From Qaidamihabitans albus (GTDB lineage Bacteria; Actinomycetota; Actinomycetes; Mycobacteriales; Pseudonocardiaceae): a stretch of 64,000 nucleotides of DNA. Numbering within the stretch: the first letter of the stretch is position 1; every line of letters begins with the position of its first letter. Below, piece by piece: positions 1 to 7,121 of the stretch. The notes beneath the pieces are model-generated. The model worked only from the letters and a program-made list of their open reading frames with translations, had not been told where the DNA came from and ran no database searches. The translations under genes were made by a program, and so were the position numbers. The stretch spans positions 1-64,000 of the forward strand of contig NZ_JAEHOB010000009.1 in the NCBI RefSeq assembly GCF_016464705.1. Direction: 5' to 3'.

Positions 1-1
1 C

Positions 2-760
2 TCACGCCGTCAGCGCCTCATCCAGCCGCGCCCGCAACTGGGCGTCCACCTCGGCGAAGGTCTCACCTGCCGGGGTGAATTCCTCCCCGTTGACGAAGAA
101 GGTCGGAGTGCTCGTGACGCCTGCCTTGGCGCCGTCGGCCTTGTCCCGTTCGACGCGCTGCGTCACCTGCTCGGAACTCATGTCGCGGTGGAACCGGTCG
201 AGGTCGAGTCCGATCTGCCGGGCGAAGTCGTCGAAGCGCGCCCGGGCTCGCTCCAGGTCCGCGCTCGCCTCGCTGCCGTCGGCTGTGCGGGCCCAGGACT
301 CGTAGTTGTCGTACAGCGCGTGGTACATCTCGCGGTAGCTGCCCTGCAGGGCGGCGGCCTCGGCCGCCCGCGCGGCAGGCTCGGCCAGCGGGTGCATCTC
401 CAGGGGGAAGTTCCGCGTGACGAAGGTGATGCGCCCCGCGTAGTCCTTCTCCAGCTTCTTCGTGATGTTCATGTAGTAGCCGGCGCAGGCGGGGCACTGG
501 TAGTCGAGGAACTCCACCACGGTGACCTTGTCACCGGGGGCCTCCAGCAGCGTGTTGCTGTCCGGCTTGCGCAGCACGTCGGCGGCCACGGTGTTCGCGC
601 CCTGTGCTGCGCCGCCCTGCGGGGCGTTGCCCTGCGCGTCGCTGCGGTTGAAAAGCAGGACGCCGCCGATCACGACGACCGCCACGAGCATGACGACCAG
701 GGTCAGCACGGTGTTGCTCGACACGCCCTTGCGCGTCAACGGGTTCTTGGTGTTCGGCAT
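2..760 (-). CDS. DsbA-family thiol:disulfide oxidoreductase, membrane-anchored
   Basis: Predicted extracytoplasmic thioredoxin-fold protein of 252 aa that oxidises or isomerises disulfides. A single hydrophobic segment at residues 18-37 should anchor the N-terminus, followed by a Gly/Ala/Gln-rich linker. The active site CPAC is at residues 89-92 and the cis-proline signature TPTFFVNG begins near residue 218; a helical insert lies between them, as in DsbA. The ATG at 760 is the only start that keeps the anchor. It is transcribed alongside the multicopper oxidase and has a BlaI-like box upstream. Family assignment is firm. The substrate, possibly the oxidase next door or other secreted proteins, is inference. 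Confidence 0.93.
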   Translation of the reverse strand: MPNTKNPLTRKGVSSNTVLTLVVMLVAVVVIGGVLLFNRSDAQGNAPQGGAAQGANTVAADVLRKPDSNTLLEAPGDKVTVVEFLDYQCPACAGYYMNITKKLEKDYAGRITFVTRNFPLEMHPLAEPAARAAEAAALQGSYREMYHALYDNYESWARTADGSEASADLERARARFDDFARQIGLDLDRFHRDMSSEQVTQRVERDKADGAKAGVTSTPTFFVNGEEFTPAGETFAEVDAQLRARLDEALTA

Positions 761-794
761 CGGATTCCCAGGGCCGGAGACGATCTCGCGGACA

Positions 795-817
795 ATTCTA
801 CTAGACGACTACGTAGG
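795..817 (-). promoter_or_regulatory. Putative BlaI box and -10 element upstream of the DsbA-like gene
   Basis: The 8-bp palindrome CTACGTAG (809-816), within ACTACGTAGG, lies about 35 bp before the ATG at 760. Read on the minus strand it is followed by TAGAAT (795-800), a good -10 hexamer, so a bound repressor would sit over the promoter. The same core occurs before the blaI gene of this window. Confidence 0.55.
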
Positions 818-846
818 TTCGTGGTGAGGTCGGTCGGTCCTGGGCT

Positions 847-2478
847 TCAGCCACCATCCGCCCGGTACGACACGACCGTGGCCATGCCGCTGGCCATGTG
901 ATACGCGTTGTGGCAGTGCACGAGCCACTGGCCCGGATTGTCGGCGACAAGGTCGGCCACGACGCGCTCACCCGGACCCACCATCACGGTGTCCTTGCGC
1001 GTCCCGCGCGGCAGTTTCGTGGTCTCGCGACGCGCGGTGTCACCGATCGCGCGGACGGCGAACGTATGGCCGTGCAGGTGCATCGGGTGATACATCGGCG
1101 TCTGGTTGATCATCTCCAGCCGTACCCGCTGCACCTCCCGGACCGGCATCGGCGTAATGCCCTCGAAGGGCTGCTGGTGGTGGTAGGTCTCGGCGTTGAT
1201 GCGCCACGCGAACCGGTTCATGTCCCCGGTGAGATACAAGGTGTGGGTCCGCTCGGGCGACTCGTCGAGGTGCACTGCAGGTGTCGCGCGCAGGTCGGAC
1301 AGGCCGAGCAGCCTGCCGGCCAGTTCGCTGGGCGCAGCAGTGGGCGGCGGGGCCGGGCCGCTCGCGGTACGTACGACGCCGAGTGCTTGAGCGCCCTTGC
1401 CCTCGGCCACCGCCACGAGCGGGAACACGCCGTCGGCGAGGGTGACCAGGAGGTCGTAACGCTCGCCGGAGGCGACCTGCAGGGTGTCGACGGTGACCGG
1501 TTCGACGGGGAAGCCGTCGGTGTGCGTCACCGTGAGCCGGTGACCGCCGAGAGCCAACCGGAACACCGACGCGCCGCCCGCATTGATCACCCGAATCCGT
1601 GCCCGCTGACCCGGCTTGGCCCGGAATGCCCGCGGTGCGGTGGGCAGCCGCCCGCCCAGTAGGTAGAACGGGAACTCGACGCTGCTGGCCATCCGCGAAG
1701 CCGGTGGTTCCGGCTCGATCCCCTTCGGCGGGTTCGCCAGCCCCGCGGGCACGTGGTACTCCCACGATGCCGAGGCGTCCGCGATCTTGCCGGCCCGGAC
1801 CGGCGTGGTGTAGCGCCCCTTCGCGCCCCGGGTCCGGAGCACGTCCAGCACGTCGTCGGGAGTCGCTCCGGCGCCGTCGATCCAGTCGTCGAGCACCACG
1901 ACGAACTCGACGTCGTAGTCCCCCGGCTCCCGCGGATCGTCGATGATCAGCGGGCAGTACAGGCCCCGTTCGCGCTGCACGCCCACGTGCGGATGCAGCC
2001 AGTACGTTCCCGCGTCCGGCGCGACGAACTCATACCGCATGTGCTCATCCGGTGCGACCGGCTCCTGGGTGAGGTGCGGCACGCCGTCCATGTCGTTGCG
2101 CAGCCGTAGTCCGTGCCAGTGCACGGTGGTCGGCTCCGGTAGCCGGTTGGCCACCTCGACCGTCAACTCGTCACCCGCGGTGCACCGGACGACCGGCCCG
2201 GGTAGCTGCCCGTTGTAGGCCCAGGTGCGCACCACCCGCCCGCCCAGGTCGATCTCGGCCGGCTCGGCCGTCAGCGCCGTCCGAGCCGTGCGCCCGGTAC
2301 CGCCGCCCTGCCGGGCCCGCTCGGTCCGCGCGACGGCATCCGAGGACGCCGGCACCCTCCCGTCGCCCGCGCCCTCCTCGGCGCGCAACGCCCACCACGT
2401 CCCGCCGGTCGCTACCGCTCCGGCCAGACCGGCCGCGCCCAGCAGCACGCTCCGGCGCGATACCGGAAGCTCCGACAT
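847..2478 (-). CDS. Multicopper oxidase, Tat-exported
   Basis: Three-domain laccase/CueO-type copper oxidase, 543 aa, predicted to oxidise cuprous ions or phenolics outside the membrane while reducing oxygen to water. Residues 1-27 carry a twin-arginine signal (SRRSVLLG plus a hydrophobic stretch), so it would be exported folded. All copper motifs are present: HWHG at 120-123, HPH at 162-164, HPMHLHGH at 464-471, and HCHNAYHMASGM at 521-532 with Cys522, His527 and Met532 as type 1 ligands. A BlaI-like inverted repeat and a TAGAAC -10 lie upstream. Its place beside a DsbA-like protein and a CcdA relic suggests an extracytoplasmic copper/redox unit. The exact substrate cannot be read from sequence. 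Confidence 0.95.
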   Translation of the reverse strand: MSELPVSRRSVLLGAAGLAGAVATGGTWWALRAEEGAGDGRVPASSDAVARTERARQGGGTGRTARTALTAEPAEIDLGGRVVRTWAYNGQLPGPVVRCTAGDELTVEVANRLPEPTTVHWHGLRLRNDMDGVPHLTQEPVAPDEHMRYEFVAPDAGTYWLHPHVGVQRERGLYCPLIIDDPREPGDYDVEFVVVLDDWIDGAGATPDDVLDVLRTRGAKGRYTTPVRAGKIADASASWEYHVPAGLANPPKGIEPEPPASRMASSVEFPFYLLGGRLPTAPRAFRAKPGQRARIRVINAGGASVFRLALGGHRLTVTHTDGFPVEPVTVDTLQVASGERYDLLVTLADGVFPLVAVAEGKGAQALGVVRTASGPAPPPTAAPSELAGRLLGLSDLRATPAVHLDESPERTHTLYLTGDMNRFAWRINAETYHHQQPFEGITPMPVREVQRVRLEMINQTPMYHPMHLHGHTFAVRAIGDTARRETTKLPRGTRKDTVMVGPGERVVADLVADNPGQWLVHCHNAYHMASGMATVVSYRADGG

Positions 2479-2504
2479 CCTTCTCCCTCACAGGCGGGGC
2501 GGGT

Positions 2505-2538
2505 GTTCTACGGGCAACGGTAGTAGGCGAGTGCCTAC
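2505..2538 (-). promoter_or_regulatory. Putative BlaI-like operator and promoter of the multicopper oxidase
   Basis: The inverted repeat GTAGGC-GAGT-GCCTAC spans 2523-2538. Reading toward the oxidase, TAGAAC (2505-2510) forms a likely -10 about 26 bp before the ATG. The half-sites resemble those before the DsbA-like gene (CTACGTAG) and blaI (CCTACGTACGTAGG), so a common repressor is plausible. Confidence 0.5.
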
Positions 2539-2690
2539 CTGCCTCGGACGGCGCCGAGCGGGCCGACCACGGGTGCCAGGTAGCCGGCCTCCGCCTGGCA
2601 TGCGGAGCAGCGGGCGAGGTGCCCGGCAAAGGCCGCGTCCTCGACAGGTTCCAGGCTGTCCAAGCAGGAAGGCGCCCCCGTGTCAGCGCA
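2535..2690 (-). pseudogene. Remnant of a zinc-finger anti-sigma factor
   Basis: On the minus strand the last 50 codons of an open frame read like the N-terminal zinc-binding part of actinobacterial anti-sigma factors: a SLEPVEDAAF stretch followed by HLARCSACQAE, the H-x3-C-x2-C signature. The normal downstream transmembrane and periplasmic parts are missing because the frame stops at 2535. No partner sigma factor is visible, and the upstream part of the frame is Arg-rich with no resemblance to a protein. The rest of 2690-2981 holds nothing recognisable. I read this as a decayed fragment. Confidence 0.4.
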
Positions 2691-2981
2691 GTCACCCACG
2701 TCCGCAGCCGCGCGGCCGTGCTGTTCATTTGGGCATCGGTTGACTTCGTCGCGAGCGCGGCGCCGCGCGATCCGCACAGCACGTGCAGCGCGCCGCGAGG
2801 ACGACCGAGAGCATGGTCGAGCCCTGATCGAGCTGGCCAAGCCAACGCAGGTCCTGCGCGAAGAGGAGGGCTCGCCATACCCGACGATCGGCGTCGCGGC
2901 GGTGAAGATCCGAGCCGATCACCCCGGCACCCCGGATGACTGCGGAGGGATGGCCTCGGCCGCACGGCGGAAAATGGCGTC

Positions 2982-3578
2982 ATGATTTACGAACATGAAG
3001 GCAAACGGCCGCGCATCGCATCCTCAGCCTACGTCGCGCCCAACGCGGTGGTCTGCGGCGATGTGACAGTAGGCGAGGACGCACGGATCTTGTTCGGTGC
3101 TGTGCTGACCGCCGAGGGTGGCTCGGTCGAGGTCGGTACGAGCTCGATCGTCATGGAACAGGCGCTCGTCCGGGGACGTGCTGCCGCTCCGGCACACATC
3201 GGCGACAACGTGCTCGTCGGCCCGCACTCGCACGTCAACGGAGGGCGTCTTGACGACGAGGTCTTCCTGGCCACCGGCGTCGCGGTATTTCCCGGTGCGC
3301 GCGTCGGCCGGGCAAGCGAAGTACGGATCAACGGAGTCGTCCACGTCAACGCCGCGCTCCCCGCGGAGACGACGGTCCCGATCGGCTGGATCGCGGTCGG
3401 CGATCCAGCACGCGTGTTCTCCCCCGAACAGCATGACCAGCTGTGGGAAATCCAGCGCCGGTCGGACTTCCCTAGCACCGTCTTCGGCCTCCCCCGTGAG
3501 GAAGCCTCGATGGAGCGCGTCACCGCCCGCTACGCCGAAATGTTCGGGCAGCACCGCCGTGATCGGCGGCTCGACTAG
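2982..3578 (+). CDS. Hexapeptide-repeat (left-handed beta-helix) protein, gamma-carbonic-anhydrase-like
   Basis: The 198-aa product has hexapeptide repeats from about residue 10 to 130 (for example AYVAPNAVVCGDVTVGEDARI), the fold of gamma-class carbonic anhydrases and related acyltransferase-like proteins. HIGDNVLVGPHSHVNG at about 72-87 holds histidines where gamma-class enzymes bind metal, but the full three-His set is not clear. The C-terminal 60 residues form a helical tail. The start ATG at 2982 directly precedes the first repeat. It stands alone on the plus strand between minus-strand genes. Catalysis is unproven, and a non-enzymatic relative is equally possible. Confidence 0.8.
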   Translation: MIYEHEGKRPRIASSAYVAPNAVVCGDVTVGEDARILFGAVLTAEGGSVEVGTSSIVMEQALVRGRAAAPAHIGDNVLVGPHSHVNGGRLDDEVFLATGVAVFPGARVGRASEVRINGVVHVNAALPAETTVPIGWIAVGDPARVFSPEQHDQLWEIQRRSDFPSTVFGLPREEASMERVTARYAEMFGQHRRDRRLD

Positions 3579-3681
3579 CACTCCACGTGGCTCGTCTCGC
3601 CAACTGGTGCTGTGTCAATCGTCGTTGCTCCGGAAACAGATGGCGCGCGCGGCGGTGACGTCCAGGTGCTCCGAACGCGGA

Positions 3682-3730
3682 ACTCGCGGTCCTGTACGCA
3701 GGACTCGCGAGCGGGAACGAGGGACTCGCG
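3682..3730. repeat. Short 21-bp-period repeat array
   Basis: The heptamer ACTCGCG occurs at 3682, 3703 and 3724, exactly 21 bp apart. The array begins where the recognisable part of the truncated ccdA-like gene ends. The spacer GTCCTGTACGC is nearly repeated (GTCCTGTGCGC) in the second 21-bp-period array at 58087-58157, so the two loci probably belong to one dispersed repeat family. Confidence 0.6.
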
Positions 3731-3922
3731 GTGCCTACGCCACACGTGCTGCTCGACCAGCAGCCGGCTCAACACCGTCGCCCCCAGACCGATCGGCAAC
3801 ATCACCGACAGGCAACACGGTGCCAGCCACGCCACCATGCCCCCGAAAAACGAAACCAGCAACGTCGTGCCGAACAGCAGCTCACCCACGCCGGAGACCT
3901 CTCGCCGACGCCCTTGCGCCAT
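3724..3922 (-). pseudogene. Truncated CcdA/DsbD-type membrane thiol transporter
   Basis: From the ATG at 3922, with a GGAGGG ribosome site ahead, about 50 codons encode a protein start that matches the first transmembrane helix of actinobacterial CcdA proteins, including the diagnostic FFGGMVAWLAPCCLSVMLP with its paired cysteines. A full-length CcdA has six or more helices. Here the similarity ends near codon 50, and the reading frame continues into the 21-bp repeat array and then low-complexity sequence to a stop at 3575. CcdA normally passes electrons across the membrane to DsbA/TlpA-type proteins, so this relic explains the neighbouring DsbA-like gene historically. It is divergent from blaI and shares its operator region. 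Confidence 0.65.
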
Positions 3923-3955
3923 CACGATCCCTCCAGAACCACGGCCTGTCTACTG

Positions 3956-3969
3956 CCTACGTACGTAGG
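3956..3969. promoter_or_regulatory. Putative BlaI operator between ccdA relic and blaI
   Basis: CCTACGTACGTAGG is a perfect 14-bp palindrome located 43 bp before the blaI start and 34 bp before the divergent ccdA relic. A further half-site CACGTAGG follows at 3972-3979. BlaI repressors normally bind inverted TAC/GTA-rich repeats in their own promoter, so autoregulation and control of the divergent gene are likely. Confidence 0.65.
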
Positions 3970-4011
3970 GCCACGTAGGCTGGATGCGGCCACTGTGACA
4001 CGGGAGGGTGG

Positions 4012-4380
4012 ATGCGCGGATTCGGTGAACTCGAAGCGGTCGTCATGGACCGGGTGTGGGACAGCCCGGAGACGATCACGGTGCGCGAGGTCTTCGAGGC
4101 ACTGAAGACGACCCGGGACATCGCCTACACCACCGTGATGTCCACGATGGACAACCTGCACCGCAAGGGCTGGCTCGCCCGTGAGCGGAAGGGCAAGGCG
4201 TTCCTGTACTGGCCCACACTCACTCGTGAGGAGTACAGCGCCCGCCTGATGCGGGACGCGCTGGACACCGGCGGCGATCCCGGAGTCGTGCTCACCCGAT
4301 TCCTCGAGCAGATGACCGACGACGAGTCCCACCGGCTGCGCGGCGTCTTCCAGCGGTGGGCGAGCAAGGAGACCGATTGA
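4012..4380 (+). CDS. blaI: BlaI/MecI-family transcriptional repressor
   Basis: A 122-aa winged-helix repressor of usual length for the family. Residues 1-75 form the DNA-binding domain, with the characteristic FGELEAVVMDRVW start and TTVMSTMDNLHRKGWLARERKGKAFLY region (recognition helix and wing). The C-terminal helices mediate dimerisation. It overlaps the downstream M56 protease gene by four bases, the standard repressor and sensor-protease pairing, in which the protease is thought to inactivate the repressor. The palindrome at 3956-3969 is its likely operator. Similar boxes upstream of the DsbA-like and multicopper oxidase genes extend the likely regulon. No beta-lactamase is present nearby. 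Confidence 0.95.
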   Translation: MRGFGELEAVVMDRVWDSPETITVREVFEALKTTRDIAYTTVMSTMDNLHRKGWLARERKGKAFLYWPTLTREEYSARLMRDALDTGGDPGVVLTRFLEQMTDDESHRLRGVFQRWASKETD

Positions 4381-5342
4381 GCATCGCCGCCTGTCTGCTG
4401 CTCTACAGCCTGGTGGTGACCTTGCTCGGTCCACGCCTGCTGACCCGGTGGACGCGTACCGGGATCGCACCCCGGCTCGGCGTCACGGCATGGCTGGTCG
4501 CGATCGTCAGCGTGCCGGCCTCCTGGGCCGCGGCGGCGGGCTTCCTGGCGATCGAGCTGGCCCGCGACTGGGAACGGCCCGGCCAGATCCTCACCAGCTG
4601 CCTCGCCGTACTGCAGGCCGTAGCCGCAGGTGGCGCCGGCATCGCCATCCAACTCGGACTGCTCGCGCTCACCGCGCCGGCACTGGCCGCCGCGACGGTG
4701 CTGGCAGCACGGCTGGGCCGGTCCCTGCTCGGTGCCCGGTCCCGCACCCACGACCACGCCCGCATGGCCCGCATGGCCGGCCGCCACCTGCCGGGGTCCG
4801 AGGCCGTCGTCCTCGACGCCCCCGAACGCGTCGCCTACTGCGTGGCCGGCAGGCCGAACACCATCGTCGTCACCCGCGGCGCCCTGAACGCACTCGACGA
4901 GCCCCACCTCGCCGCCGTCCTGGCCCACGAACGCGCCCACCTCGCCGGCAGGCACCACCTCCTGCTCGCGACCACCCGCGGCCTGGCCACGGCACTGCCC
5001 AAGGTGTCCCTCTTCCCGCTCGGCGCCACCGAGATCGCCCGCCTCCTGGAGATGTGCGCCGACGACCACGCCGCACGGACCCATGGCGCCCGCACCGTGC
5101 TCGGCGCACTGCTTGCCCTCTCCGGCGCGGTCTCACTACCCACCGGCGCGCTCGGCGCCACGGGCGTCGGCGTCGTGGCGCGCGCCGAGCGCCTCGCCGA
5201 ACCGGCCACCCGTCCACAACGGTGGCACGCGCGCATGCTCCTCACCGCGATGGTGACCCTCCTGGCGGTCGGCCCCCTCCTCACGGGGCTGCTCGCCGCG
5301 ACCGGCCTCGCCTTCTGCGACCCGCTGCTCCTGATCGGCTGA
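4377..5342 (+). CDS. M56-family membrane metallopeptidase (BlaR1-like, no sensor domain)
   Basis: Integral membrane zinc protease of 321 aa from the TTG at 4377, which overlaps the blaI stop. The catalytic HERAH motif is at residues 184-188 in VLAHERAHLAGRHH, with several hydrophobic helices around it. Unlike BlaR1/MecR1 it ends after the last helix and lacks the extracellular penicillin-binding sensor domain, so it is the short actinobacterial form. It probably cleaves or triggers loss of BlaI in response to a membrane or envelope signal. That signal is unknown, and the neighbouring copper and disulfide genes suggest envelope redox or metal stress (inference). Confidence 0.9.
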   Translation: MSIAACLLLYSLVVTLLGPRLLTRWTRTGIAPRLGVTAWLVAIVSVPASWAAAAGFLAIELARDWERPGQILTSCLAVLQAVAAGGAGIAIQLGLLALTAPALAAATVLAARLGRSLLGARSRTHDHARMARMAGRHLPGSEAVVLDAPERVAYCVAGRPNTIVVTRGALNALDEPHLAAVLAHERAHLAGRHHLLLATTRGLATALPKVSLFPLGATEIARLLEMCADDHAARTHGARTVLGALLALSGAVSLPTGALGATGVGVVARAERLAEPATRPQRWHARMLLTAMVTLLAVGPLLTGLLAATGLAFCDPLLLIG

Positions 5343-5708
5343 GCAAACGGCTACCCGGCGCGGGAGGCTGCGTCACGGTTGCGGCGCTCTGTCCGGCAGC
5401 ACGCGACCTTCGGCGTCACGATTGCCCGTCGTTGCCGCCCGGGCCGGCGGCGCCGCAGCGATGACACCGGCCGCGACGAGCGCGGCGACCAGCGTGGACA
5501 TCACCTGGCCCCATCCGCGCGCTGCGCGACCCGCTCGTCCTTGAGCTGGTCGACCTCGGCCCGCAGCTCCTTCACCTGGGCACCGTTGTCCTCGCCACCC
5601 TTGCCCGGTTGACGCCGACTCCGAGAACGTAGGAGACGACGATGGTGTCCCGCTGCGGTCTTCGCCCGCGTGGCGGTGCCACCGCCGCACCGGGGACACC
5701 CGCACGGG
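5343..5708. other. Gap without a convincing gene
   Basis: Between the M56 gene and the LacI regulator no complete gene is supported. On the minus strand one frame holds a short coiled-coil-like stretch (VKELRAEVDQLKDERV), and an overlapping frame holds a signal-like MSTLVAALVAAGVIAAAPPA, which could be halves of a small frameshifted membrane protein. The evidence is too thin for a gene call. Confidence 0.3.
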
Positions 5709-6755
5709 TCACCGGGTGCGGCCGTCGGTGGACTCCCGCCGGACGAGGGACACCGGGAGAACCCGGTGGCGGGCGCGCACCGGCCGACCACCGAGCAGCC
5801 GCGTCAGCATCGCGACCATCTCCCGGACTTGCTCGCGCGGGTCCTGGTGCACCGAGGTGAGCGGTGGGTTCAGCGCGGGCGCGAGCGTGGGATGATCGTC
5901 GAACCCGACGACGGCCACGTCGTCCGGCACCCGTCGCCCGGCGGCGCGCAACGCCCGCAGCGCTCCGGCCGCCATCGGGTCGCTCGCGGCGAACACCGCG
6001 TCCAGATCGGGGCAGCGATCGAGCAGCAACGTCATCGCCCGCTCGCCACCGCCGAGCGTGAAGTCCCCTTCCTCCTGGATGCCGTCGCCGTCGAGATGGT
6101 GGGCGGCGAGCCCATCGCGCCAGCCGGTCAGCCGGGCCACCGCGGCGGGATGGTCGCTGGGACCGGCCACCGTCGCGATCCGCCGCCGGCCGAGTTCGAA
6201 CAGATGGTCAACGGCCAGCCTGGCGCCGGCCTCGTTGTCGAAGTCGACGGTGTAGAGGCCACGGTCGCCGCTGCCGGTGCGGCCGCCGAACACCACGGGC
6301 AGCCGGAGGTCTCGCAACGCGGCCGGCAACCGATCACCCTTGTGCGGGGCGAACACCAGCGCACCGTCGACGTGGCCGCCGTCGAGGAACCGCACCGTGC
6401 TCCGCACGTCCTCCCTGCTGTCCACGAACATCACGAGCAACTGGTCACCCACCGCGGCGAGCTCGTGGAAGGCCGCGCGCATGACGACGGCGAAGTACGG
6501 GTCGTCGAGCACCTTGGCCTCGGGCTCGGACAGGACCAACGCCACGGCGCCGGTGCGGCGGGTGACGAGTGAGCGGGCGGCCTGGTTGGGCGAGTAGCCG
6601 AGTTCCTCGGCCGCGGCGAGCACGGCCTCCCGGGCGCCTGGGCTGACGTAGCCGTCGTCGTTCAACGCGCGCGATGCGGTCGACCGGGACACGCCGGCGC
6701 GAGCGGCGACATGGTCCAGCCTCGGCCGGCTGCCCTGCCCGCGTTGAGCCGTCAC
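5709..6755 (-). CDS. LacI-family transcriptional regulator
   Basis: A 348-aa regulator starting at GTG 6755 with GGAGA upstream. Residues 12-58 form the LacI helix-turn-helix (LDHVAARAGVSRSTASRALND) and hinge (GYSPNQAARSLVTRRT). The remainder is a periplasmic-binding-protein-like effector domain with typical motifs such as VFAASDPMAAGALRALRAAGRRVPDDVAVVGFDD. A CCAGCGCTGG palindrome lies directly before the start. The lactate-permease family gene about 370 bp upstream is divergent and could be controlled by it, but LacI proteins usually answer to sugars, so this link is only suggestive. Confidence 0.93.
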   Translation of the reverse strand: MTAQRGQGSRPRLDHVAARAGVSRSTASRALNDDGYVSPGAREAVLAAAEELGYSPNQAARSLVTRRTGAVALVLSEPEAKVLDDPYFAVVMRAAFHELAAVGDQLLVMFVDSREDVRSTVRFLDGGHVDGALVFAPHKGDRLPAALRDLRLPVVFGGRTGSGDRGLYTVDFDNEAGARLAVDHLFELGRRRIATVAGPSDHPAAVARLTGWRDGLAAHHLDGDGIQEEGDFTLGGGERAMTLLLDRCPDLDAVFAASDPMAAGALRALRAAGRRVPDDVAVVGFDDHPTLAPALNPPLTSVHQDPREQVREMVAMLTRLLGGRPVRARHRVLPVSLVRRESTDGRTR

Positions 6756-6760
6756 GTTGT

Positions 6761-6774
6761 CTCCAGCGCTGGCG
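6761..6774. promoter_or_regulatory. Possible LacI-type operator
   Basis: A perfect palindrome with a central CpG, CCAGCGCTGG (6763-6772), lies 8 bp before the GTG start of the LacI-family gene. LacI-family operators are typically symmetric around a central CG, so autoregulation is plausible. The rest of the 6756-7121 intergenic region shows no further clear element. Confidence 0.35.
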
Positions 6775-7121
6775 AACAGATCCGTGCGAAGCCTATCTCG
6801 GCCGCGCGGGCAGCGCGGGCAGGTTATGACGAATCATTCCATCCCGTATCGCGCTCTTCGGGCGCAGCGCATCGCCACCGGCGACCGGGCCGGCAACCTC
6901 GGGCAACATCGCGCACCGGTGCCCGTCTGCGAGCGGGCGTGAGGCCACGTTACGCAGGATCGTGAGGCCCGGTCCGGTCCACCATGGACTGTCCCCGGCC
7001 GCCGCCGTGCCTTGTCCCGGCAGCGATTCCGGATGGAGTCCTCGCCTCGCCGGCCGTTATGCTCCGGCCGGAGAAGGCCGGGCACCAGGCGAGGACGACA
7101 GGGGACCGCACCGGAGGAGAC

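Noticed and set aside
2680-2985. Plus-strand 101-codon frame before the beta-helix protein gene
   Set aside because: The composition does not resemble a protein, no ribosome site is present, and it overlaps the start of the supported gene at 2982.
4012-5342. Beta-lactam resistance operon
   Set aside because: BlaI and M56 are present, but the protease has no penicillin-binding sensor domain and no beta-lactamase or PBP2a gene is in the neighbourhood.
5373-5705. Small secreted protein on the minus strand
   Set aside because: A signal-like segment exists, but the start region is Arg-rich, the rest lacks structure and the neighbouring coiled-coil piece is in another frame.
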